This document shows, one piece after another, positions 34,034 to 42,218 of a stretch of DNA of 43,916 nt. Each line of letters begins with the position of its first letter. The first letter of the stretch is position 1. Both the position numbers and the translations under genes were made by a program. This stretch comes from Betaproteobacteria bacterium (GTDB lineage Bacteria > Pseudomonadota > Gammaproteobacteria > Burkholderiales > SG8-41): assembly GCA_028292435.1 (NCBI GenBank), contig JAQGMI010000013.1:1-43916 (forward strand). Direction: 5' to 3'. The notes below the pieces were generated by a model. The model searched no databases, was not told the DNA's origin, and saw nothing but the letters and a program-made list of their open reading frames with translations.

Positions 34034-36156
34034 CCGCGGACCAGCGCGCGTGGTGGCAGCGTCCGAACCGGGTGCTGCTCATCAACCTGCGCGAAGGCGA
34101 CGAGCCGCGCATCGATCCCGACCGGCTGATCGACGAAGTCAAAGCATTTTCAGCCACCGCGTTTTGCATTAACGGCGGCGGCATTGTCGCGTTTTATCAA
34201 ACGCGCATCGCAGGTCATCCCATAAGCGCCGGCCTTGACGGCCGCGACCTGCTCGCGGAGCTGGTGCCGCGCGCGCATGCGCAAGGAATCCACGTCATCG
34301 CGCGCATCGATCCGAGCTGCGCGCCGCGCGTGCTGGCCGACGAGCATCCCGACTGGTTCGCGCGAGACCGCAACGGCGCGTTTTATCCCGTCAATGAGTT
34401 TTATGTAACCTGCCCGAACGCCGGCTACTACCGCGACCGCATGGCCGAAGTCGTGACTGAGATGCTCACGCAGTATGACGCCGACGGCATCTGGAACAAC
34501 CAGGGCAAGTTCGCCGCATGGGACACCGACGGTTGTTATTGCAATACCTGCAAGTCGATGTTCAAAGCCGACAGCGGCTTCGAGTTGCCGACTGAAGAAG
34601 ACTGGTCCGACCCGGCGTGGCTCGCATTCAACGAATGGCGCTATCGCAGCATCGCGGCCTGGGTCGCGCACATGCACGCGGCGGTTCATCGAGCCAAGCC
34701 GGGTGCCATCTTTATCGCCGCCGTGCAGTTGATGGAATCGCTCGAAACCATCCGTCCCGGCGGCTGGGACATCGACTACTGGCTCGAACACCAGGACGTG
34801 CCGACGTTCGAATGCCAGCGCCGTAACACCGCGCCGTGGTGGCCGGGTATCCAGGCGAAATATCTGTCGTCGATAGCACCGGACAAGCAGCGCTGGATGA
34901 CGGTCGGCTATTTTTATCCATGGTGGCGCCTGTACGCGACGCCGGAAGCGGAGAACCGCGCGTGGATCGCGCAGCAGTTCGCCAACGGGGTCAACAGCTG
35001 GCTGCACATTAACGGCGGCTATTCGGAACTGTTCGACCGCCGCAGCCTCGCGCCGATGCGCGAAGTGTTCGCGCGGCTTGCGCGCTGGGAGCCGTATTTC
35101 GACGGCGCGCAATCGGGCGCAAAAGTCGCACTCGTTTATTCGCGTTACACCCAGGACAACTACGCCGGCGACAAGACGCACGCCCGCTACCTCGATGCAG
35201 TGCGCGGCTTTTATTGCGCGCTGCTCGAAGCGCATGTGCCGTTCGACGTGGTCTCGGACAAGTTGATCACCGACGAAGCGCTCAAGCGCTACCACGTGCT
35301 CGTGCTGCCGAACATGGCGTGCATTGACGATGCAACAGCGGCGGTAATCGAGCGCTTTGTTGCGGCGGGCGGCGCAGTGGTTGCCACGTTCGATACCGGC
35401 ATGCGCACGCGCGAGGGCAAAGAGCGCGTCGAACCGGCATTCGCAAAAATGTTCGGCATCCGCGTGCACGGCCGGCGCACGGATCTCAAGTCGTCTTACG
35501 CGCGCATTGAAAATGCGAATGATCCGCTTGTTGCAGGCGTCGGCGACACCGACCTCATTCCGAATGAAGGCGCGCTGGTCGAAGTGAAAGCGGAAGCCGG
35601 GCGCAGCGTGCCGCTGACTTTAATCCCGCCGGTGATCGCGCATTCAGGCGCGACGATCAGTATTCCCGAATACAGCGCGATCCGCGCGACGACCGACGTG
35701 CCGATAGCAGTGCACGGCGTACACGGTAAAGGCCGCACCGTATATTTCGCGAATCCGATGGATGCGTTGTTCTACCATTACGGCTTTCCTGACCTGGGGC
35801 GTGTGCTCGCTAATTCAGTGCGCCATGCTTTGGGCGATGCGCTCGAATTCAAAATCGACGCGCCGGAATTTGTCGACGTGGCGTTGCGGGTGCAGCCGCA
35901 GCGCAAGCTCGTGCACCTGATCAACTTTCCGGTTGCCAAGCAGCTGAATACCGGCTGGCGGCATGCCGGGCGCACTATTGTGCCGCTGCGCGATATTGGG
36001 CTGAGCGTGAAACTCGCACCCGGCGAGCGCGTGCGCGAAGTCCGCCTTGCCTCGAACGAAAGCGTGCTCGCCTGCGCGGAGAACGATGGCTGGGCGTGCG
36101 TCAATGTCCCCGCGCTCGAAGACCACGAGATTATAATTTTCGAACTTGCAGGATGA
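34030..36156 (+). CDS. Glycoside-hydrolase-like protein (GHL6 plus beta-galactosidase trimerisation-like domain)
   Basis: Cytosolic 708-residue protein without a signal peptide. Residues about 15-345 look like a TIM-barrel of the hypothetical glycosyl hydrolase 6 group: FCINGGGIVAFYQTRI, GIHVIARIDPS, HPDWFARDRNGAFYP, YDADGIWNNQG and a cysteine motif C169-Y-C171-N-T-C174 that in such proteins follows the catalytic strand. Residues about 360-590 resemble the flavodoxin/GATase-like trimerisation domain of GH42 beta-galactosidases (VALVYSRYTQDNY, YHVLVLPNMACIDD, FVAAGGAVVATFDTG). The end is a small beta-sandwich-like domain. No substrate is established. Its ATG overlaps the stop of the outer-membrane factor gene (ATGA), an odd place for a carbohydrate-active protein. 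Confidence 0.72.
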   Translation: MTADQRAWWQRPNRVLLINLREGDEPRIDPDRLIDEVKAFSATAFCINGGGIVAFYQTRIAGHPISAGLDGRDLLAELVPRAHAQGIHVIARIDPSCAPRVLADEHPDWFARDRNGAFYPVNEFYVTCPNAGYYRDRMAEVVTEMLTQYDADGIWNNQGKFAAWDTDGCYCNTCKSMFKADSGFELPTEEDWSDPAWLAFNEWRYRSIAAWVAHMHAAVHRAKPGAIFIAAVQLMESLETIRPGGWDIDYWLEHQDVPTFECQRRNTAPWWPGIQAKYLSSIAPDKQRWMTVGYFYPWWRLYATPEAENRAWIAQQFANGVNSWLHINGGYSELFDRRSLAPMREVFARLARWEPYFDGAQSGAKVALVYSRYTQDNYAGDKTHARYLDAVRGFYCALLEAHVPFDVVSDKLITDEALKRYHVLVLPNMACIDDATAAVIERFVAAGGAVVATFDTGMRTREGKERVEPAFAKMFGIRVHGRRTDLKSSYARIENANDPLVAGVGDTDLIPNEGALVEVKAEAGRSVPLTLIPPVIAHSGATISIPEYSAIRATTDVPIAVHGVHGKGRTVYFANPMDALFYHYGFPDLGRVLANSVRHALGDALEFKIDAPEFVDVALRVQPQRKLVHLINFPVAKQLNTGWRHAGRTIVPLRDIGLSVKLAPGERVREVRLASNESVLACAENDGWACVNVPALEDHEIIIFELAG

Positions 36157-36160
36157 AACC

Positions 36161-37150
36161 ATGCGCCCCGTCATGAAAACGCCGTTTGCTGGTGCCGTCG
36201 TCTCTCTGGTCTTGAGCGCATTCGCGCCAGGCGCTGTCGCCCAGCCGGCGGCCGGTTATCCGGTCAAACCGATCCGGCTGATCGTCGCGCTGCCGGCGGG
36301 CGGCCCGACCGACATCCTTGCGCGGTTGATTGCGCAGCCGCTATCAGCGAACCTCGGCCAACCGGTGGTGGTCGATAACCGTCCGGGCGCCGGCGGCAAC
36401 ATTGGCGCCGAGCTCGTGGCTAAATCGCCGGCCGACGGCTACACGATGTTCATGGGCACCTCCGGTCCCCTCGCGATCAATGCGAGCTTGTATAAAAGCA
36501 TCGGCTTCGACCCGCTGCGCGATTTTTCGCCGGTCATCCTCGCCGCGTCGGCGCCGTTCGTGATCGTCGCCAATCCTTCGGTCCAGGCGAACAACGTCAA
36601 GGAATTGATCGCGCTTGCGACCGCGAAGCCCGGACAAATCAATTACGGCTCGGTCACCGGCAACGCATCGCATCTCGCCACCGAGCTCTTCAATTACATG
36701 GCTGGCGTCAAGATGACGCTGGTACCGTACAAGGGCGCGGCGCAGGCAACAACCGATGTAATCGCGGGACAGATCCAGATTAGTTTTGCGTCGACGCCGG
36801 GTTCGGTGTCGCTGCTCAAAGCCGGCAAATTGAAATCGATCGCGGTGACGAGCGCAAAACGCATCGGTGCGCTGCCCGAAGTGCCGACGGTCGCCGAATC
36901 CGGCGTGCCCGGCTACGAAGCGAGCGTGTGGTACGGCGTCGTGGTGCCGGCGAAGACGCCGAAAGAGGTTGTTACCAAGCTCAACGCCGAGATCGGCAAA
37001 ATTTTGCGCGAGCGCGGCAATCGCGACAAGATCGCGGCGAGCGATTTCGAGGTCACTACAAGCACGCCCGCGGAATTTGGCGAATTCATCCGCAGCGAAA
37101 CCGCGAAGTGGACCAAGGTCGTCAAGGCGTCGGGCGCGCGCGCCGATTAA
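36161..37150 (+). CDS. Bug/TctC-type solute-binding protein (tripartite tricarboxylate transporter family)
   Basis: 329-residue periplasmic binding protein with a signal peptide cleaved near VAQ|PA. Family signatures are YPVKPIRLIVALPAGGPTD, the ligand loop VVDNRPGAGGNIGAELVAKS, INYGSVTGNASHLATELF and LVPYKGAAQATTDVIAGQ. The usual ligands are di- or tricarboxylates or aromatic acids, captured for a TctAB membrane pair. No tctA or tctB is adjacent, so it is an orphan, as is common in Burkholderiales genomes. ATG 36161 is chosen with AGGAT upstream; ATG 36173 and TTG 36146 are alternatives. It begins 4 bases after the glycosidase-like gene and so probably belongs to the same transcript. Confidence 0.9.
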   Translation: MRPVMKTPFAGAVVSLVLSAFAPGAVAQPAAGYPVKPIRLIVALPAGGPTDILARLIAQPLSANLGQPVVVDNRPGAGGNIGAELVAKSPADGYTMFMGTSGPLAINASLYKSIGFDPLRDFSPVILAASAPFVIVANPSVQANNVKELIALATAKPGQINYGSVTGNASHLATELFNYMAGVKMTLVPYKGAAQATTDVIAGQIQISFASTPGSVSLLKAGKLKSIAVTSAKRIGALPEVPTVAESGVPGYEASVWYGVVVPAKTPKEVVTKLNAEIGKILRERGNRDKIAASDFEVTTSTPAEFGEFIRSETAKWTKVVKASGARAD

Positions 37151-37177
37151 CTCAGGGAGCCAACCAGGAGATCCCGC

Positions 37178-37876
37178 ATGATCGAGTTACGCAAAAGCAT
37201 GGAACGCGGCCACGCCAATCACGGCTGGCTCGACAGTTATCACAGTTTTTCATTCGCCGATTATCACGATCCGCGCCACATGGGGTACGCGAGCCTGCGC
37301 GTGATCAACGAAGACGTCGTGCAGCCGGGTCAGGGCTTCGGCACTCATGGTCATCGCGACATGGAAATCATCACTTACATTCTTGAAGGCGCGCTCGAGC
37401 ACAAGGACAGCCTGGGCAATGGTTCGGTCATCCGTCCCGGCGACGTCCAGCGCATGAGCGCAGGCACCGGCGTCAGGCACAGCGAATTCAATGCGTCGCG
37501 CGATGAACTCGTGCACTTGCTGCAAATCTGGATCGAGCCTGAAGTCGGCGGCATTGAGCCGGGCTATGAAGAAAAACATTTCGACGCCGCGTCGAGGCGC
37601 GGCCGCCTGCGCCTGATTGCCTCGCGCGACGGCGGCGACGGCTCGGTGACCATTCATCAGGATGCGGCGGTTTATGCGGCGCTGCTCGACGGCAGCGAGT
37701 CGGCGCGGCATGCGCTCGCTGCGGGCCGTAAAGCGTACGTGCATGTCGCGCGCGGCGAGGTGACCGTCAATGGCACGCCGCTCGGCGCGGGCGATGCGAT
37801 CAAGGTCAGCGGCGAGCGCGAAGTCGTGCTCGATAACGGCAAGTCCGCGGAGATTCTGCTGTTCGATTTGAATTAA
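37178..37876 (+). CDS. Pirin family protein (bicupin, quercetinase-like)
   Basis: 232-residue cytosolic bicupin. The N-terminal cupin carries the metal ligands of the pirin/YhhW group: H57 and H59 in THGHRDME, H101 and E103 in GVRHSEFNAS. YhhW and relatives bind a metal ion and show quercetin 2,3-dioxygenase activity in vitro, but the physiological role is not settled and some members regulate metabolism through protein contact. The start at ATG 37178 has the ribosome-binding site AGGAGAT. Its stop overlaps an upstream ATG of the YceI reading frame (TAATG), but the better YceI start lies 21 bases later. Confidence 0.92.
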   Translation: MIELRKSMERGHANHGWLDSYHSFSFADYHDPRHMGYASLRVINEDVVQPGQGFGTHGHRDMEIITYILEGALEHKDSLGNGSVIRPGDVQRMSAGTGVRHSEFNASRDELVHLLQIWIEPEVGGIEPGYEEKHFDAASRRGRLRLIASRDGGDGSVTIHQDAAVYAALLDGSESARHALAAGRKAYVHVARGEVTVNGTPLGAGDAIKVSGEREVVLDNGKSAEILLFDLN

Positions 37877-37896
37877 TGCTCAACCAGGGAGACGCT

Positions 37897-38472
37897 ATGA
37901 GATTTATCACCTACGTACTGACGTGCCTTGCAACGCTCATTCTGGCGAGCGGTGCCGCGCTGGCCGCCGACAGTTATACGCTCGATACCGGCCACTCATT
38001 TCCACGCTTTGCCATCAATCATTTCGGCTTCTCGACGCATCGCGGTCAATTCAACAAAACGGCGGGCAAGATCGTGCTTGATCGCGCGGCGAAAACCGGC
38101 AGCGTCGAGATCACCGTGCAGACGGCGTCGATCGGCACCGGCGATCCGAAACTCGAAGAACATCTGCGCTCGCCGGATTTCTTCAACGTGGAAAAGTTTC
38201 CGACCATGGTTTACCGGGCGAAGACGATCAAGTTCAACGGCGACGTGCCGGTTTCGGCTGAAGGCGAGCTCACCTTGCTCGGCGTGACCAAGCCGCTCAC
38301 ACTCACCATCTCGAGGGTGGTTTGCGCGCAGCATTCGTTCTACAAGAAGGAAGATTGTGGCGCCGAAGTGACCGGCACGCTCAAGCGCTCGGAGTTCGGC
38401 ATGACCAAGTACGTGCCGGCGGTCGGCGACGAAGTGACGTTGTACATTCAGGTCGAATCGCTCAAGGATTAA
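37897..38472 (+). CDS. YceI family periplasmic lipocalin-like protein
   Basis: 191-residue exported protein with a signal peptide ending GAALA|ADSYTLD. YceI proteins form an extended beta-barrel that binds amphipathic isoprenoid molecules such as polyprenyl quinones. Conserved parts visible are SYTLDTGHSFPRFAINHFGFSTHRG, LEEHLRSPDFFNVEKFPTM and GELTLLGVTKPLTL. Two cysteines (VVCAQHSFYKKEDCGAE) are typical and may form a disulfide. ATG 37897 follows an AGGGAGA ribosome-binding site. The gene lies between the pirin and DedA-rhodanese genes with 20- and 36-base gaps, probably one transcript. Confidence 0.92.
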   Translation: MRFITYVLTCLATLILASGAALAADSYTLDTGHSFPRFAINHFGFSTHRGQFNKTAGKIVLDRAAKTGSVEITVQTASIGTGDPKLEEHLRSPDFFNVEKFPTMVYRAKTIKFNGDVPVSAEGELTLLGVTKPLTLTISRVVCAQHSFYKKEDCGAEVTGTLKRSEFGMTKYVPAVGDEVTLYIQVESLKD

Positions 38473-38508
38473 AAGACGCTTCAACGGAACGAATCAGGAT
38501 AGCCGCCC

Positions 38509-39444
38509 ATGATGGAACCACTGACCACGCTGCTCGTGCAATACGGACTCGTGCTCGTGTTGCTCAACGTGTTCCTGGTGCAGGCTGGAATGCCCGTGCC
38601 AGCCGTTCCCACCCTGATTGTCGCGGGGGCGCTTGCCGCGGGCAACGGCCCGTCGGTGCTGGCAATCATCGGCGTTGCGGTAATCGGGTCCCTGGTCGGC
38701 GATTCGATTTGGTACGCGGCGGGGCGCATTTACGGCATGCGCGTGCTCCGGCTTTTGTGCCGCATCTCGATTTCGCCTGATTCTTGCGTGCGCGAAACCG
38801 AAACCCGGTTTTTGAGCTGGGGGCCGGTGTCGCTGATCTTCGCAAAACTGGTGCCGGGATTTGCCACTGTCGCGCCGCCGCTGGCCGGCGCCTCGGGCAT
38901 AAAATGCGGGCGTTTCATTGTCTACAGCGCGCTCGGCGCGGCCTTATGGGCGGGCCTCGCGGTTGGCGCGGGCCGCTTGTTCTTCCGCCAGATCGACTGG
39001 TTGCTCGACAAGTTAGCGCAAATGGGCGTGTACGCGCTGGTCTTTCTCGGCTGCGCGCTGGTGCTGTTCGTCGGCATCAAATATTACGAGCGGCGGCGGT
39101 TCTTCAAGGCTTTGCGCATGGCGCGCATTTCGGTCGATGATCTTTACGGACTCATCGAGGCCGGCGCCTCGCCCGTGATCGCCGACGTGCGGTCATCATC
39201 GGCGCGTGAAATGGACCCGCGCCGCGTTCCCGGCGCGATCCCGATCGACGTTCACAATCTCGATGCGCAGCTCTCGAAGTTGCCGCCCGACAGCGACATC
39301 ATTGTTTATTGTACGTGACCGAACGAAGCCAGCGCGGCGCGTGTCGCCCGCATGTTGATCGATAAAGGTTTCACCCGCGTGCGCCCGCTCGAGGGCGGGC
39401 TCGACGCCTGGACGGATGCCGGGTACGCGATCGAATCGGTTTAA
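38509..39444 (+). CDS. DedA-rhodanese fusion selenoprotein (TGA at 39316-39318 read as selenocysteine)
   Basis: With TGA decoded this is a 311-residue protein. Residues 1-200 are a DedA/SNARE-associated membrane domain with about five helices and the segments QAGMPVPAVPTLIVAGAL, GDSIWYAAGRI and FAKLVPGFATVAPPLAGASG. A rhodanese domain follows (about 205-311): VIADVRSSSAREMDPRRVPGA, then the loop Y-C268-T-U270-P-N-E-A-S-A-A, and GGLDAWTDAGY at the end. C268 is the rhodanese nucleophile position; U270 takes the place where relatives have a second cysteine (CxCPNE, from memory). The frame is open for 41 codons after the TGA and reads as normal rhodanese. A hairpin follows at the right distance. 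The alternative is a nonsense mutation or sequencing error. A caller ignoring Sec would stop at 39318. Confidence 0.85.
39334..39351 (+). promoter_or_regulatory. Candidate SECIS element for the DedA-rhodanese selenoprotein
   Basis: GCGGCG (39334-39339), loop CGTGT (39340-39344), CGCC-C-GC (39345-39351): six base pairs with one bulged C on the 3' side. The loop carries G then U at its second and third positions, 23-24 bases past the TGA, as in known bacterial SECIS hairpins. GC-rich DNA forms such stems readily, so this supports rather than proves the recoding. Confidence 0.65.
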
Positions 39445-39495
39445 AGCGCTGGAAATGGAAGTCACCGCCCTTAATTTTTGCGAAGGAGATCTGCC

Positions 39496-41424
39496 ATGGA
39501 TAGCCATGCAAATTCGAAATACACGCGGCGCGATTTCATCAAGGCGGGCGCGGCCTTGAGCGTGAGCGGCCTCGCCGCTGGTTGCGCGGCGCCCGACGGC
39601 AATCCGGCCCCGGGCGCGGCGAATGCGGACCTCGTGCTTCTCAATGGAAAAATCGCAACGCAAAGCGAGCGCCGCTCGATCGTGCAGGCATTGGCCATTC
39701 GCGACGGCCGCGTGCTCGCGATCGGCGACAACGCAACCGTGATGGCGTACCGCGGTCCGGCGACTCGCGTGGTCGAACTGAACGGGCGCACGGTAATCCC
39801 GGGCCTGATCGATTCGCACTCGCATCCGATCCGCGGCGGCCTCTATTACAACCTTGAACTGCGCTGGGACGGCGTGCCGTCGTTAGCGGATGCACTGCGT
39901 ATGTTGCGCGAGCAGGCGCAGCGCACGCCGCCCAATCACTGGGTTCGCGTGGTCGGCGGCTGGTCGGAGTTTCAGTTCGCCGAGAAACGCATGCCGACGC
40001 TCGACGAGCTCAATGCCGCCGCGCCGGACACGCCGGTGTTCGTGTTGAATCTTTATGCGACGGCGCTGCTGAACAAGGCAGCGTTGCGCGCGTCGGGCTA
40101 CACCAAGGACACGCCAAATCCGCCGGGCGGCGAAATTCAGCGCGACAAGGCCGGCAATCCGACCGGGCTGCTGATCGCGCGACCCAACGCTTTCATCCTG
40201 TATTCAACGCTGGCCAAAGGTCCGAAGCTGCCGTTCGACCAGCAGGTCAACTCGTCGCGCCAGTTCATGCGCGAATTGAACCGGCTCGGCATCACCAGCG
40301 TCATTGATGCCGGCGGCGGTTTTCAGAACTATCCGCAGGATTATGAAGTCGTCACCGCGCTGCATAAAAACAACCAGATGACGGTGCGCATCGCGGCCAA
40401 TCTCTTCACGCAGCGGCCGAAGCAGGAGCTCGACGATTTTTCGAACTGGGCAAAGACGGTCAAGCCGGGACAGGGCGACGACATGTACCGGATTAACGGT
40501 GCCGGCGAGATGCTCGTGTACTCAGCGGCGGACTTCGAGGACTTTCTTGAGCCGCGGCCCGACATGGCGGCGAATATGGAAGCAGACCTGACCGGCGTCG
40601 TGCGCCTGCTCGCGCAAAACCGCTGGCCATTCCGCCTGCATGCGACTTACGACGAAACGATCACGCGCGCGCTGAACGTCTATGAAGCGGTCAACCGGGA
40701 AGTGCCGTTCACCGGATTGCACTGGTTCATCGATCACGCGGAAACGATTTCGCCGCGCAACATCGATCGCATTCGCGCGCTCGGCGGCGGCATCGCTGTT
40801 CAGCACCGCATGGCTTACCAAGGCGAATATTTCATCAATCGCTATGGCAAAGCGGATGCGCATCCGCCGATCAAGCGCATGCTCGCAGCCGGCGTGCCGG
40901 TCGGCGCGGGCACTGACGCAACACGCGTCGCCAGCTATAACCCGTTCGTCTCGCTCTATTGGTTGACCGCGGGTAAGACCGTTGGCGGCACGCAGATTTA
41001 TTCGGACGCCAATCGATTCGATCGGATGGAAGCCTTGCGACTATGGACTGTCGGCTCGAGTTGGTTCTCGAGCGACGAAGGCAAGAAAGGCGCGCTCGTT
41101 CCCGGGCAGCTCGCGGATCTCGCGGTGCTCTCGGCCGATTATTTTTCGATTCCCGAAGAAGAGATCAAGGCGCTGCAGTCGGTCTTGACGCTGGTCGGCG
41201 GCAATGCGGTGCACGCCGCGGGCGAGTTCGGCGGTATGGCGCCGCCGCCTCTGCCGGTGAGTCCCGAGTGGTCGCCGATTGCAACGTACGGCGGCTGGGG
41301 CGCGCCGCTCATGCGCAAATCAGAGGCGCCCATACACACGGCTTCAATCGCGACTTGTGGCAGCCTGTTCGATGCGTGGGGGCCGGCCGGCGGTTTTGGC
41401 GGCTGCAGTTGCGCGGCGTTTTAA
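39496..41424 (+). CDS. Tat-exported amidohydrolase (YtcJ-like)
   Basis: 642-residue metal-dependent hydrolase. The N-terminus carries a twin-arginine signal (YTRRDFIKAGAALSVSGLAAG) and a following cysteine that could be a lipobox, so folded export to the periplasm is expected. Metal ligands fit the YtcJ/AtzB subset: HxH in GLIDSHSHP, a histidine in FRLHATYDE, a histidine in WFIDHAET, and the aspartate in VGAGTDATR. Substrate is unknown; family members hydrolyse N-acyl and formyl groups. The C-terminus ends unusually with GGFGGC637-S-C639-AAF. ATG 39496 is supported by AGGAGAT. It begins 51 bases after the end of the DedA-rhodanese gene. Confidence 0.88.
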   Translation: MDSHANSKYTRRDFIKAGAALSVSGLAAGCAAPDGNPAPGAANADLVLLNGKIATQSERRSIVQALAIRDGRVLAIGDNATVMAYRGPATRVVELNGRTVIPGLIDSHSHPIRGGLYYNLELRWDGVPSLADALRMLREQAQRTPPNHWVRVVGGWSEFQFAEKRMPTLDELNAAAPDTPVFVLNLYATALLNKAALRASGYTKDTPNPPGGEIQRDKAGNPTGLLIARPNAFILYSTLAKGPKLPFDQQVNSSRQFMRELNRLGITSVIDAGGGFQNYPQDYEVVTALHKNNQMTVRIAANLFTQRPKQELDDFSNWAKTVKPGQGDDMYRINGAGEMLVYSAADFEDFLEPRPDMAANMEADLTGVVRLLAQNRWPFRLHATYDETITRALNVYEAVNREVPFTGLHWFIDHAETISPRNIDRIRALGGGIAVQHRMAYQGEYFINRYGKADAHPPIKRMLAAGVPVGAGTDATRVASYNPFVSLYWLTAGKTVGGTQIYSDANRFDRMEALRLWTVGSSWFSSDEGKKGALVPGQLADLAVLSADYFSIPEEEIKALQSVLTLVGGNAVHAAGEFGGMAPPPLPVSPEWSPIATYGGWGAPLMRKSEAPIHTASIATCGSLFDAWGPAGGFGGCSCAAF

Positions 41425-41428
41425 CGGC

Positions 41429-42139
41429 GTGCCTGGAACCGGAACCTGGATTAACGACGAACGGCAAGGCCCGCTCGTCGTGTTGCTGATGATCGAGACG
41501 ATGGTCACCGGTCTGGTCGATGCGATCAGCTATCTTGAACTCGGACATGTATTTGTCGCGAACATGACGGGCAATGTCGTTTTTCTTGGCCTCGCCGTTG
41601 CGGACACGCAGGAATTTTCGGTGGCTGCATCGCTTGCAGCTATGGCTGCGTTCCTCGTGGGTGCGCTCGCGGGCGGCCGGCTTGGCGTCACCGCCGGGCA
41701 GCACCGTGCACGACTACTCGCCATTTCGACGATTGTGAACATCAGCTTGCTGAGTATTGCGCTCGCGGCTGAGCTGCTGGTGCCACGGGATGGCTTCTTA
41801 TATTTGTACGCATTGATCGTGCTGCTGGCCGTTGCGATGGGCATGCAGAACGCCGTCGCGCGGCGGCTCGCGGTGCCGGACATGACAACCACGGTTCTTA
41901 CACTGACGCTGACCGGCATCGCGGCCGATTCGGCGTTGGCGGGCGGAAAAAATCCGCATCCCGGCCGGCGGGTGTCCGCCGCGCTCGTCATGTTTTTCGG
42001 CGCCGCCATCGGCGCCCTGTTGATTTTCAAAAGCGGCATTGCGAGCGTCCTGATGCTGGCAATCTTCCTGTTGTTTGTGACGGCACTGGCGGCTTGCCGC
42101 GCGGCATCGTCGACCGCGGCCTGGACTGCGGCTGCATAA
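41429..42139 (+). CDS. DUF1275 (YoaK) family membrane protein
   Basis: 236-residue integral membrane protein with about six helices. DUF1275 features seen are TGLVDAISYLELGHVFVANMTGNVVFLGLA near the N-terminus, GALAGGRLG, and ALIVLLAVAMGMQNAVARRLAVPDMTTTVLTLTLTG. The function of the family is not established; a transporter role is often assumed. GTG 41429 just after the amidohydrolase stop gives the usual short N-terminal tail before the first helix; ATG 41489 would cut into that helix. The longer open frame overlapping the amidohydrolase is rejected because its N-terminus is arginine-rich shadow sequence. Confidence 0.82.
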   Translation: MPGTGTWINDERQGPLVVLLMIETMVTGLVDAISYLELGHVFVANMTGNVVFLGLAVADTQEFSVAASLAAMAAFLVGALAGGRLGVTAGQHRARLLAISTIVNISLLSIALAAELLVPRDGFLYLYALIVLLAVAMGMQNAVARRLAVPDMTTTVLTLTLTGIAADSALAGGKNPHPGRRVSAALVMFFGAAIGALLIFKSGIASVLMLAIFLLFVTALAACRAASSTAAWTAAA

Positions 42140-42218
42140 TAACGACCGCAGTCTTGCGGAAACCGGCGCGCGAATGCGGTAGCATCGGTCTCATGCGTTG
42201 CGTTTGAAAGGGGAGGCG

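Noticed and set aside
38509..39318. Truncated DedA protein or pseudogene ending at TGA 39318
   Set aside because: The rhodanese domain continues intact for 41 codons, the TGA replaces a redox cysteine and a hairpin follows; selenocysteine explains all three. A point nonsense mutation is not strictly excluded.
41279..41428. N-terminal extension of the DUF1275 protein overlapping the amidohydrolase gene
   Set aside because: The extra 50 residues are arginine-rich shadow sequence of the amidohydrolase; the family begins close to GTG 41429.
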